Assembly: GCF_030272615.1 (NCBI RefSeq)
Contig: NC_081415.1
Coordinates: forward strand, 422,681,757 to 422,745,756
DNA length: 64,000 nucleotides
Direction: 5' to 3'
DNA from: Cryptomeria japonica
Lineage: Eukaryota > Streptophyta > Pinopsida > Cupressales > Cupressaceae
A program made the position numbers and the translations under genes. This document shows, piece by piece, positions 24,347 to 36,052 of the stretch. A model generated the notes under the pieces. It saw only the letters and a program-made list of their open reading frames with translations, did not search any database and had not been told where the DNA came from. How positions within the stretch are numbered: position 1 is the stretch's first letter; each line of letters opens with the position of its first letter.

Positions 24347-26600
24347 TACTAGTTTATTTATTTAGGTGGTATATTGTAGTAGTTTTCTAGAAGTTGTATG
24401 TATGAGTAATATATTTTGGGGGGTTTGTCTATTGTCCTTGTTAGGATCTTCTATTGTTTCTCCATATGGGCAAATGAGCAATTATGTGTTGTATGTTTAT
24501 AACTAATAAGTGATTTAGTTGCACATGCATATGGTATATACATACTAAACATGAAGTTAATTTATGTTCTTACTCTTCTCATTTTGTTTCCCAACTACTT
24601 GCAAAATGTATTAGATTTTTACTCCATGAATGGGGGTAGCTTGGTATGTATAAGGCGATTGTAGCTTCTACTCTATTGTTGGATCTTACATTAAGGTTTC
24701 CAAATCTTTATTTGAAATTAACTCTTCTACTCTATGTTTTACCACAACACGATCCTCACATTTTCAAACCCTAAATTTAGCTATGGTTTCATTCATTGGA
24801 TCAAAGAAACTGCAATCATTTGAAAAACTATAGAAAGAAAATGCTATCAAATTCAAAGCTATTGAAACAAATTTATATCATTCATTACTTCAATAAAAAT
24901 GCTATTAGTGTTCATTACTCTGAATGGAAAATTGAAATTTGGAAACTTTCACAACAATAATCAAACTTAATAGAAGCAAATGATACTCCAACCCGGTGCA
25001 CGTCATTGTAGAGGTGAGTGAGAAAGGTAGCATAAGTGATTGAAGTGTTGATTGAACTATTGTTTGACCCCTAGGTGCGGTCGCCTCCTTCGCCTCTTTG
25101 CTTCTTTCGTGTTCGTTGTCGAAAATGACAATGTAACTATCATTTTTGACAGTTATACTTTTCTTTTGAAAAAAATCCTAAATAAAAGGGTTCGCTCAAA
25201 GGGGGTGTTCGAGCAAACCTAATTAAATATTAATAAAAAATCAAAGCCAAAATGACCTTCAAACGAACATGTCTTTTTTTGGATGTTCGTTTGAAGGTAT
25301 TAAAGAAAGTATCTTCAAACGAACATATTATTTGGTTCGTTTAAAGGTTTATCTTTGTTCAATGGTCTTAAATTTTTTGTTTTGGCCAAATAACAAAATT
25401 TGTTCGTTCCTAAAAGTGTAATCCACTATCATGGGTTCACCTAGGAGGTAGTATGGCGGTTGTACTTCTGTGCCCCTGAACTTGTTGGATAGGCTCAAAG
25501 CCGCCTTGTACGATCTCCCATGGGTGCTCCATAATGACGATGAATTGATTGGATGGAACTTCAAAGGAATCTATTGAGTAACTTGAATATTGTAATAGCA
25601 AATTAAAACTCTATTGATACATTGTTGAATTTTATGTTTATTTATTTTGCCTTGCTAACTTGATTGTAGGTTCTATATCAAGATACTAATTCAACAAGAC
25701 ACATTTCCAAACATCATTCAAACCTTAATTGAGAAAATTTAAGGCAAATCGAATAAGGTTCCTCTAGGGGACATTATACTTTTCCTAAAAAATAGTAGCC
25801 CCTACTTTTTAGAACTACAAATTTAAGTGGGTGGAAAAGGTGGAGGCTAAAAATTGCTCCACCAACTTTAGCTTTTTTCTTGCTACTTATCAATCATCTC
25901 ATATTTTTCAATATTTATCAATTAATTTTTTTATTATTTTACAACTTCCATATATTTTAGAACCTAAACTTTTAAACTTTAATTGAACTACAATTCATGA
26001 AACCATCTACTTTAAAATAGTCTTAAAATTTTTTAAAAATTAAAAATTAGATTTTTTTAAAGAACCCCTCCATGGGGTTCTCTATCCTTAACCTTTAGCA
26101 AGATTATTGTAATTTCCTTCATTATCCAATTAAAAAACAAACAAACTTCGTACCAATGTAGAACGTGGGACTCCTTAAACCCTGATAAAGCCTCTGAATT
26201 AAATCCAATATCCAATCTCCCTCTGCGTTCATGTGATGCGAAGAGACGGTGCAGCGCAAAACGTAAAGACAAATACAAAGCTTTGCCTTCTATACCGCAC
26301 CATAATTTTTCAAGTAAGTTCAATTTTAAAATACATTAATCTCATGACTGCTCCACGCGTTGGTCATTCTGGATTCCTGTATTGATTTGTAGTTCCATGT
26401 AACATCAAACTTGATAGTTACAATTTATGTTGAATTTTTTTCTTTGTCCACAATACCACTAATTTTGGCTCTGATCATTGGGACATATTCCCAGTGTCTG
26501 TTTCAGCAATAAACCCTAATGCTCAGCGGGCACTCCGAAAATATGTGATTCATCCTAAGAATTGGGTTAACTAGGATTTTCGTTATTTAAGCTTAAAACT
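24347..26600. other. AT-rich intergenic sequence
   Basis: No gene is recognised. A small foldback cluster lies at 25257-25341. Minus-strand open stretches of 71 codons (25564-25349) and 88 codons (26323-26057) show no recognisable domain. The second lies just upstream of the mTERF-like pseudogene. Confidence 0.4.
25257..25341. repeat. Foldback triplet of CTTCAAACGAACAT
   Basis: CTTCAAACGAACAT (25257-25270) is followed after 12 bases by its perfect complement ATGTTCGTTTGAAG (25283-25296). After 16 bases comes the direct copy again (25313-25326), then a diverged complement ending near 25341. The two stems are mutually exclusive or tandem hairpins. Confidence 0.75.
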
Positions 26601-26614
26601 GTTGCCTTCAACTT

Positions 26615-28880
26615 TTGTTCAGACTGCTAAACTCTCTGGGGAAGCAGTTGGTAGAGCCCCAGGGTGGAATCGTAGTGAATGTGAAGCACCAGGTTCAGCA
26701 AGTGCTTCAAGATTATCTTTACTATACAAGGGATTTTAACTTTACTAATGCCAGAGATATTTCCTCAACGCCCCATGTTTTATACACAAGGTGTTATCCA
26801 GTGTACATGAATAGAAGAACTGAACCCTAGCCTTTAACAAACATCTGCTTTATAATGCAATTAATGAGTTTTGAGCCCTTCTTTGAAAGCATTTGTATGA
26901 AGCCTTGTGATATTCATAGCTTGTTGCCTCCACATCAATTGTTTTTGAATGAAAACCAAGCTTGCTTGCAACTGTGTCAACTTTGAGCAACTTTAATTTT
27001 CCAACGCAGGAGCTTGGGAAACTTTACAAAGAGCACTCAAATATATTCAGTCGTTCTTGAAAAGAACTGCAAAATAAACTGCAATTCTATGAGAAACTTG
27101 GAGTCAGTAACACTTCTGTTGTGAGAATCATAATCTGTTGTTCGTTAGTTCTTAATGATGATCTATATGGAAACCTCACGGTAGTTATTATTGGTTCGAT
27201 TGGTTTTCAACTGGAGAAAAGGAGGAGATCTGTCTGATGGAAATAAATCTGCACAACAGGGTTACTGTTTTAGAAAACTTCACGCTTTTAGTGGGCATTG
27301 GTTGCTCTTGGGATGAGATAAGTCATTTCATACCAAGAGTGACCTCCTTAACAATGGAATCTCTATGCTCTATAATAGAAGTTTCATCAAGTTGAAGAAT
27401 ATAGAAGGAAAATATTTGCAGCATATTCTTTACGTGTCCCAAAATTCTGAATCCTGAACTAGTCAATTCTATGCTATGGAGATAGGTGTTGCAACTTGCA
27501 ATTGCTGGACTATACCAGGAGGCAAGAGAGGAAATTGATTGTTATAGGGTAAATCGATTAAGCTTCTTGAATATACAGTTGGAATGATTCTTGAAAAGCA
27601 AAAGTTTTCTGCATTTATTAAAAACATCTTAAGAACATGAAGCCAATCACTCCATTGTGCAAAGATGATCGAGAAAATATTCAGTTTATGCTATCGCATG
27701 GAGTAGATGTAGTTGATAAAACTAGTCTAGAAAATCTAGAAAATATTCACTTCATGCTATTGGATGGAGTAGATGTAGTTAATAAAGCCATTCCAGAATT
27801 TTTTTAAAGTATAATGATGGAAGGAGGAGATTTAGCTAATAGAAAGAGAGGCCAAGTTGTTGACAGATTTTAACAGAAGCATTCTGCACCAGTTCAAGAA
27901 CTATAAGTTTGGGAAAATTTAGAGAGCCTTATTTTAATGCATAAGGTGAACACTTTCTTGAAATGTAGGCTTAGCCAAAAACTTTGAAAAGATGACAAAG
28001 TTGTCAGAAGGTTTGCATACATCCAATAAGTTGCAGGAGCGATTCAATTATTTGCTGGGACTTGGATTGCCCTTTTGTGTTATTTGTAAGATACTCTGGG
28101 CGCAACCTGGTATATTCAACCAAAGTTTGTATTTACTTCAAGGGAAAGTTGATTTTCTTCACAGTTCTGTAAGCAACCCACTCCAGGTCCTTGATTTATA
28201 TCAAATGTACTTGACTCATCGTCTTGAGCATAGAATTCACACCCAGATACAAATTTTATCAATGGTTGAGGGTTAATAATGTTCTTAAGTTGGAGTTTAG
28301 CATCTCTTCCATCATTAGGCCATCAGAAAAAAGCTTTGAGAATAAATATGTAATACTTCACCCTGAAAGAAGGAACTATTTCAGGCAATGCATGCTCACA
28401 TATGAACATGCTTCATCTCAGGAAAAATTTCAGTTTATTTTATTGGATGGAGTAGATGTAGTCGATAAAGCCAGTCCAGAAAATATTCAAAGCTTAATGA
28501 TGGAAGGGGGACATTTAGCTAATAGAAAGAAAGACTTAGCTGTTGACAGTTTTCAAAAGAAGCATTCTGCATTTGTTCAAGAATTACAATTTTGTGAAAA
28601 TTTAGAGAGGCTTATTTCAATGCACAAGTTGAACATTTTCTTGAAAGTAGGCTTAGCTAATTTTTTTTGAAAAGATCAAGATGACTAAAGTTCCCAAATG
28701 ATTGAATGCAAATGTGATTTGTTGCTGCAGTGATTCAGTTATTTTCTGGGACTTGGATTGCCTTTTTGTGCTCTTTGTAAGATACTGGTTGCACCCTAAT
28801 ATATTTAGCCAATGTTTGCATTCACTTCAAAAGAAAATTGATTTTCTTCGTTATATAGAAATGACTTCAACATTATACCT
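26615..28880 (+). pseudogene. Decayed mTERF-family gene with internal tandem duplication
   Basis: Plant mTERF proteins bind organellar nucleic acid and regulate organelle gene expression. Here the N-terminal part (LGKQLVEPQGG, then YLYYTRDFNFTNARDIS) is open at 26615-26830. Scattered mTERF-repeat pieces follow (YEKLGVSNTSVVRII near 27090; a VGIGCSWDEISHFIP-like piece near 27295). A clear repeat lies at 28040-28170 (LGLGLPFCVICKILWAQPGI, then LLQGKVDFLHSSV). The family C-terminal end (LTHRLEHRI, PRYKFYQWL, SIIRPSEKSFENKYVILHPE) lies at about 28206-28365, and its reading shifts frame near 28224-28276. After the C terminus, the block starting GVDVVDKASPENIQSL recurs: 27761-28080 matches 28444-28770, an offset of about 685 bp. 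Many stops and frame changes make it a pseudogene. Which mTERF subfamily it came from cannot be told by eye. Confidence 0.75.
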
Positions 28881-29899
28881 ATAATATCTGTATTACTAGG
28901 TAATTGTAGGCAAACACCACTATCCATGGTATGGGCAATAACTACATAGGAATCCCAGGGCCTAACACTACAAAAAGCAACAATTGATACTGGTAAAATA
29001 GAAAGACAAGGACTAACATTTATAGCTATATTGAGAGTCAAATCATTAAATGTCCTTTGTATTCTACCAAAATTCTCTTTTGAGTAGTGCTCTAGAATGC
29101 AAATCAGTCCATACACAATTATCAGCAATAAAAGAGGAGGCTCAATTACAATCACTCTCAGTATGAAAAAATGAGCCATGCAATTGCCAATCCAATCTCT
29201 TCCACATTAACTTTAAATTTAATTTTAAACTACAAACTTTACAATATTGGTCTTCGAAAATTGTTTTTCTCAACCAACTCATTCAAACCTTTTTGGTGTG
29301 TAGGTGGATACTTAACAATCACAACCCAACCAAAAAAGGGCAAAAATATTGACTTCTTCTAAATAAATTTGTGGAGAATCTTACTCCAATGCATGGCAAA
29401 ATCACATGCAAAAGACCAACATCAACTACAAGTAGGAAATGTTACTGGCCGACCTCAATTGTAAATTTAATTATTCTACTTCAAGACTATCTTTGTCATC
29501 AATAACAATTTTGTTTGCTATATTATGCATAACAAAAAATATTTGCACTTAACATGTATACAAATATTTATCAATTACATGAATTCCAAATCACACAAAA
29601 TATGGATTTCACTTCCTTCTTTACTCTAACTCTAATATTACTTCTTGTTGTAGAACCAATTCTATACTCAACAAAAATCAATACTGACAATGTCGATGGG
29701 CATGCCATGACTATTGCTACAATTATGTCACTCATTTCAAGACTCAACACGTACTATTGTATCATAACCTGTAAATTATTAATAATAATTATTACACAAT
29801 TATAATGTTGTATCAATTTTTTTTTAATACTACTTAGAGATTATTAAATTCAAATATAAAACTCCTTTCAAACAAATTTTATATAAAATACAATCGGCG
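28881..29899. other. AT-rich sequence, nothing recognised
   Basis: Only short open stretches without recognisable domains are present on either strand. No repeat structure stands out. Confidence 0.5.
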
Positions 29900-31123
29900 T
29901 ACCCCGTCATGACCCTGATTATGTCATAGCGAATACAATAACCGCATCCATTGTTGATTTAGAAAATTGTCTTAATTAAGACTTCACAATTTTCTGAACA
30001 TCTTAAACACCAGAAAGACATATGTTATCAGCAATCTGTAGATGTGGGGCTTTACAGCGATCAAGTTGTCTGTCCACCCCCCGTGACAATCCAGTCAACA
30101 AATGAATCAGCAATTTCAATGATTACCATCGCCTGCCTTCAATGATGGAAGCATAGATCTGATATCAGTCAATAAGTGTTTGATCTATAATAGTATTTAA
30201 TTATTTAAATGTTTGAATCGATAATAATATCTGATATTAGTTGGATCGATAAGACAGTATTAGTTAGCATTGATAATAATAATGGCAAAAGGATGGATTA
30301 GTTATGGGGAAAGGATGCAATGGACCTAGGGGCATTGCCCTTACAAACATGCACCACTTCAAGAGACGTTACCTTCTACACCAATGAAAGGTATATAAGG
30401 CAGATCGGAGAAGGGGCAGAGGGTAATTGGATGGACTGGTAGATCGGACTCTCTGCAGATCATATTCATCTACAGGCAGATTATTGCTATCATTACTGAG
30501 ACAACAGATTGTTATGCCGTGTCTTACTTATGCATTTAAAACTTACTTACAGTCATATTATATTGGAATTCAGTTAGGAATAATGGCATATACATAGCCT
30601 ATAATACCACTTGTTTCATTTGTTCATATATCTATACATTTAATAGATTTATATTTGTTAGTAATAGTGTAATCAGATCTATATAACAATTATATTTAAT
30701 TTTATTAGTTTATTTATATAATCATAATACCAGAGAGATTAGCATATTAACGTTCTAATCCTTAGTCATCCTATATTGCCCCTCATGAGGGTAGGTTGGT
30801 TTTGTTGAGGGAAAGGCAGAGTAATTCCATCCTAAAATAGGTGAGCCCCAAGAGGTGGTATGGACGGGTGTTCCTGAAACCTTTGGGCCTATTTGTGGAG
30901 GTGATTTCTTAGCGCCCTAACAAGTAATTCCCCATCCTCTATTAGGGTTAGAGATTAGGAAAAGAGTAAGGATTGGGGGCTAAAATATGGTAATTGTCAC
31001 TTGTATTATGATTATCAATTGTTCCTTAGTATTGGTAATCTAATTTATGGCATAATGATGTATAATGATGTATGTTAATTATTGGGAAACGGGCAGTCTC
31101 CTAGTAGGGGACATTACATACCC
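29900..31123 (+). mobile_element. Probable solo LTR with taccc target duplication
   Basis: The sequence between direct taccc repeats (29900-29904 and 31119-31123) is 1214 bp long. It starts CGTCATGACCC and ends GGGGACATTACA, giving imperfect inverted ends of the TGTAATGTCCC type seen again at 50262/58020. A TATA-like GTATATAAGG lies at about 30391. The first base pair is CG rather than TG, which lowers confidence. No coding sequence is present. Confidence 0.55.
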
Positions 31124-33880
31124 ATTCCACCTCCTTATGGTGCAAGTGCTACTATTACTGCTATTGAGAAGTACTTGCCCGTATTTGTTTAATTTGAATC
31201 AGCTAAACTGGTAGTCTACTCTTTTTAACATTTCTGGAAGGGATTTTTGGGCCCTTCCACGAGTTTGAAGTTTGTGAAAGTGCACTATATGCCACTCATC
31301 GAACCACGCAAATTTATATCTTTTGCATATTTAGGGTGTCTGGTTTTTATTTGGAGTTGTCATCATAGCTGCAAAGAATGCTTTGAAGAGGGCTGAAGGT
31401 CAGTACCGAGCCTTGCTTTGAATGTCGATTCCTCTTGCTTTTTTATTAATTCTGTAATCTTCAAAATCATGTTTTTAAATCTTTTAAAGATTCAAACTCT
31501 AAGGTGAAAACACTGCCGACATAGGAATAAATGAAGATCTCATCCTTTAGGAAACACTTCTAGGTCCTTGAGATCCGCTCATGGAGGTCAAGTGATTTTG
31601 GTCAGAACTTATGGAATTTACATATTAGTGAATGTTTGGTCAAATATTCCTCTTGCTCAACAACCTTCTGTATCCATGATGAATTTTGGGACGCCATCTA
31701 ATTTTCCCTTGTCAAGGTCATCTGTTTCAAACAAGGAACTATTATCCAGACCTAAAGGAGGAAGAAACCCTAAGTGCCAATTTGTCGCTATTCCCAAAGT
31801 TCATTGGGGCTACTAGTCGCAAGTCAGAGCCCTCTTTCAGTCGAGTGCTAAGAAAAAATGAATACTTGTCCTTCAAAGAATTCTGTTCAATGCACTGCAA
31901 CATACCTTTACAAAAAAGATTGCAATGCTCCACAAATAAGAGTCTTTGCCATTCTTTCTGTGTTCCACAAAAGAACTGTAGAAGAAAAACTTAAGATGGG
32001 TGGTTAATATAAATGCCAAGGAATCTGCAAATTATAGAAAAATTTTCAGGGGTCCTTTCAACATGAAGGTTCACCATAAGGTTTTGCTTACAGCACTCTG
32101 AGATAATCAAACAAGTACACTGGAATATTTTGAATTTAAGATTTTCTAGACAGTAAAAGAGTGTGGAGGAAAAACAGATTGATTGCTCTGCCCTTTGAAA
32201 TAGCATTAGTATCTTGTTGAGCCAACAATATCCAACGGTAGCTTCTAAGGATAGAGGGAGGAGCAAAATCACATCTAATTTCCATAGAAATATAAATGAC
32301 AGGGAAACCTGGGGATGGGTCCCCAGCATTTTTCGAGGTGTCCCCATTTCTGAAACAGTTTGGGGACAGGGGATAAAAAAGGTAATGCTTTTTTTAAATT
32401 ATTAAGGCCTAAAAAAAAATTCTCTGCAACCCCTTGACCTTTGGGGCCTTCAAATCAAAGTAATAAGCCTTTGGCCATGCCCAACTCATATGATTCACTA
32501 CCATGGTACTTGCCATTAACTGTTTATTGTTTTATCAATGCTCGATATAGAAAACTGACTTCACATGCCAATAACCTCCAAATCCCATGTCGCCCTAAAT
32601 GAGGAGGGAATAAAATGAAACTTCCTTTGTTTTTGAATTTTCATATTGTAGTTGAAAGTGAAACTTGCATCCTTTGAGCATTTTGTGGTAACTTGTACAC
32701 TTGTTATTAAAATCACATGCATATTGACAATGAATTATGAAAGCACTTAAGTTTTGACATTTGCTAATTTGTTCGACTCTTATGTGAATTCTCAATTCAA
32801 CACAAATGTTAAATTAAGGATCTATAATGTATATGATGAATGTTTATCAATGTTATCTAATGAATATTTGAAATTTCCTTATATATTTGAAATTTTTCCC
32901 TTTTTATATAGCTGCCCCCTTTTTCGTCCCCTGCAGTCCCCAAAAATGGCCCTTAAAAAGTTGTCATTGAAACTTGCTCCTGTCCCAGAAGCTTGGGGTG
33001 ACATCAATAAATCATGGACAAATCCATCAATAAATCATGGACAGAGCAAAAGAACAAAGAGTCTAAAGACTGTTCTGTTACATAAACTAAACATACATCT
33101 GCAAGCTGAATTATTAATTCAACCCAATATCTAGCTTGTCTTTGCCTCAAGGAGTAACTCCCTCTGCTACCTCAAATGTATGAGATACTCAAAGCGAATA
33201 GGACAGCCCTTGGGAAAGAAACAAAAGTAAGTGAAACAGACTTTCAGATGTTGAGGCAAGGATTCATAACTGGGCTTTAGAGCCTGCATAATGGGGGTCC
33301 TTCGAAATCAGCCATTATTTCAATTTATCTCCGATTTTCTTTCTAGCCTAGAGGTTGGCATAGATGGAGTGACTATTTACACTACACAGTTGAATCCTAA
33401 TAGCAATATCATAATTTGACTTGCTGTGGAAAATATATCCTACTTATTATCTTCCAACTATATTTAGCTAACAGAAGTTCGGTTCATACTTATATACATT
33501 CGTGGCTGGAAAATTTATCCTACTTTTTGTAATGTCCCCAATAGGGATATATGATATCTGATATTCACCTGAAAACAACAATTTTAACTTAAATTGAGAA
33601 ATGAAATACATTTGCAAATATAAATTTATATTAAAATTACCAATTGTAATGCCCTTTATATACAAACGATATTGATTACTAGAAACCGACTAAAAAAATT
33701 GTTAAGTATTAAGATATCCATGATAGCATCTAAATCTATATAAATGTCATTCATATTTAAATCAATACACCCTAATATCATTAATATTTAGTCCAAGGCA
33801 TATTCCTATAGTCAACCATATTAGGAATTTATTGGAAATGCTTGCAAATGGCAATCTCAAGGATGGTCGTCTTTGTATTG
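31124..33880. other. Intergenic sequence with repeat fragments
   Basis: No gene is recognised. GGGGAC-rich stretches at 32298-32380 and 32925-33000 resemble the ends of a non-autonomous transposon, but I found no target duplication. At 33528 a TGTAATGTCCCC start resembles the LTR ends elsewhere in the window, without a visible partner end. Confidence 0.4.
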
Positions 33881-34165
33881 CAAGAGCATGAAAGGACTTC
33901 TAGTCCATTCTATCTCTCAGTCCACCTTGGAGGCTGGCTGTCCTCCTCAATTAAGCCCAGGAATTTCTGGTCCATTCAGCCTCCCAGCCCAGAAGCATGG
34001 CAAGATTTTTGGTCCACCATCTTGGGTGACATACTCGATAAGAAGCATGAAGACTATCCTTCTCTACCAAGCTCAAGAGCATGGAATGGATTTTTGGTCC
34101 ATTTGGCCTCTTGGCCCATGAGCATGGCAGGATTCCTGGTCCATCCATCTTAGAGTGGCATACTT
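33880..34165. repeat. Degenerate tandem repeats with TGGTCCA
   Basis: Units of roughly 60-90 bp share GCATGG and TTTTTGGTCCA or TTCTGGTCCA, with four to five occurrences. The open reading through them (33842-34153) has repeated FWS/FLVH pieces and looks like a by-product of the repeats, not a gene. Confidence 0.55.
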
Positions 34166-34330
34166 GATATGAAGGATTTTGGGTCCTCCATCTCTTGTGA
34201 ATTTGGAAGGCTGTCCGTCCATCCTATTTGCAAGACATTTCTATCAATTCAAAATAGATTGCTAAAGGAATTTGCCATACTAATTGCTAATAAATACCTC
34301 TTAGTGGAATGCAATAAATTTACTTACAAG

Positions 34331-35087
34331 CTATTTCATAGGGTTCCCGAATTTTTGACTTCAGGTTCGAAATTCGGCGAACTTAAAAAAAAACGCCTTA
34401 AATTTGTCGAAATTCGCCTTCAAATTCATAGGGATATAGGTGAAGATTTTTGTATGAAAATATATGCTTGAAAAAAAATTTCGTCGGTGGTCTAACAATC
34501 AACAATGGTCGTCAGGAGGTATGAGTGCCCTTGCTAAGTTCTTAGGGTGCCACGGGCTGATGTGATATCTTGCCAGAAGGATTTTGTGGGCAATCGCTAC
34601 AGGAAATGCACGGTTTCTAAGTGGCTGCAAAGGGTGGGATGCTGTGTTTTTAATTTATTTAACCGCTTTTCAAAACGACTCGCCAAATAAATGATTTCAT
34701 ATGCTGCCCTAAAAACACTTTGCACGATAAATTAAATATATTATATAATAGAATTTTATTGTTCTACTTTTATTTTTTACTATTAACATTAATAAATTAA
34801 AATTTTAATATTTAAGAATATTTAATTTAGATTTTTTATCATTAATATATAAAATTTAATAAATTTAAATTAAAATAATTAAAGAAATTAAACAAATTTT
34901 AAATAAAAATTCTTAATTAAATATTATTTATTTAATAAGTTTTGTGGATATATTATTTATATAAAGAATCAAATTTATATAAAGCGAATTTAATAACAAT
35001 TTTTTTTTCGAATTTTTTCCCCTCTCAAATTTCATCCGAATTTTATTGTTGTCAAATTCGAACTCGAACTCGAACCTTGTAACTTAG
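34331..35087. mobile_element. Non-autonomous hAT-like element, 757 bp
   Basis: It is flanked by a perfect 8-bp direct repeat cttacaag (34323-34330 and 35088-35095). The ends are CTATTTCATAGGGTTCCCGA and, as reverse complement of the right end, CTAAGTTACAAGGTTCGAG, which match at about two thirds of positions. Subterminal GAACTCGAACTCGAA and TTCGAAATTCGGCG repeats resemble each other in inverted orientation. The middle is very AT-rich and non-coding. An 8-bp duplication is typical of hAT transposons. Confidence 0.72.
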
Positions 35088-35986
35088 CTTACAAGTGACT
35101 GCAATATACTCAGAGTATTCTTAAACCTTGTTTCAAAATAATACTCTTGCTGTAAACAATATTTATTCTCAATATATATCTTATGTCTTCACTTCACTTG
35201 ATGCTTTCCTAAATGAGTCAGTATCCCCTTTATGTCCTTTATGGTGGGGTGAATAGGCACAACTTTCGTTAGCATCACACCTCCTTACAAGGGATGCATC
35301 TCCTCTTAATCCAAGTGTTTGCCTTGTTAATGCTAATCGCTGCCAATTAATCATCCCTGTTTAGTTTTTAATGCATGTTTTGGGAAATCGCAGTCCATTA
35401 ACATTTAGTCAATATTAATCAAACATATTAATAGATCCTTTGAATTTCCTTTGCACAAGTTCGAAGGCAGTGACTCGGAGTTTTTAATGTAGCGATTTTC
35501 TTGTGAGAGTAATGTCCTTCATGGCAGGGGCATGACACTTTTTGTGGTGTACCCATTGCAAACTGAACTAGTAGTAGTAGATACTGTATGGTTAAAGAAA
35601 CAATTTTGACTGCTGAAGAGTTGCACTGATTGGTTATGCATTATGCATACACAATTGCTATAGTTACTTGCACAAGGCATTTCGTGACGGGTTTTATTTC
35701 ATTTTAACTACCATTACAATTTAGAATCAGGAGCAGGGTATTACCAGAGTTTTAGGACAAGTGGGAGTCAATATTGGTAAAGGGAACTTTAAGCTCGTGT
35801 TCTCTTATAGGTAATGGTACAACCTTTCAATATTCATTCAATGCCACAATTGAACTGGTTATTTTGCAAATCTTTTTACAAGTTTGAGTTTCATCTGATA
35901 ACCTAAATTAGTTTTCTTTTTTTCTTTCTCTAGAAATGTGACAGTGTTTTATCCATGTTAACAGGGGTTTATTGAAGGTGAGAAAG

Positions 35987-36052
35987 ATGAAGGTGAAGGT
36001 GATATCACGTTCAGCAGATGAATTTACTCGGGAACGGAGTCAGGACCTTCAG
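35987..36052 (+). CDS. DCAF13: DCAF13 exon 1 (coding part)
   Basis: Twenty-two codons starting ATGAAGGTGAAGGTG and ending CTTCAG before GTAGGC. An acceptor-like pyrimidine stretch ending in AACAG at 35964, 22 bp before the ATG, suggests that the 5' untranslated region may itself be spliced (inference). Confidence 0.9.

Noticed and set aside
31271-31360. Possible copia-type coding remnant near AAATTTATATCTTTTGCATA
   Set aside because: The resemblance to a Ty1/copia pol segment spans only a few residues and has no supporting neighbours.
32298-33000. Another hAT-like element with CAGGG start and GGGGAC-rich ends
   Set aside because: No convincing 8-bp duplication or matching inverted ends were found.
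33528-33660. LTR start TGTAATGTCCCC
   Set aside because: No matching end with a target duplication is visible; could be a truncated fragment.
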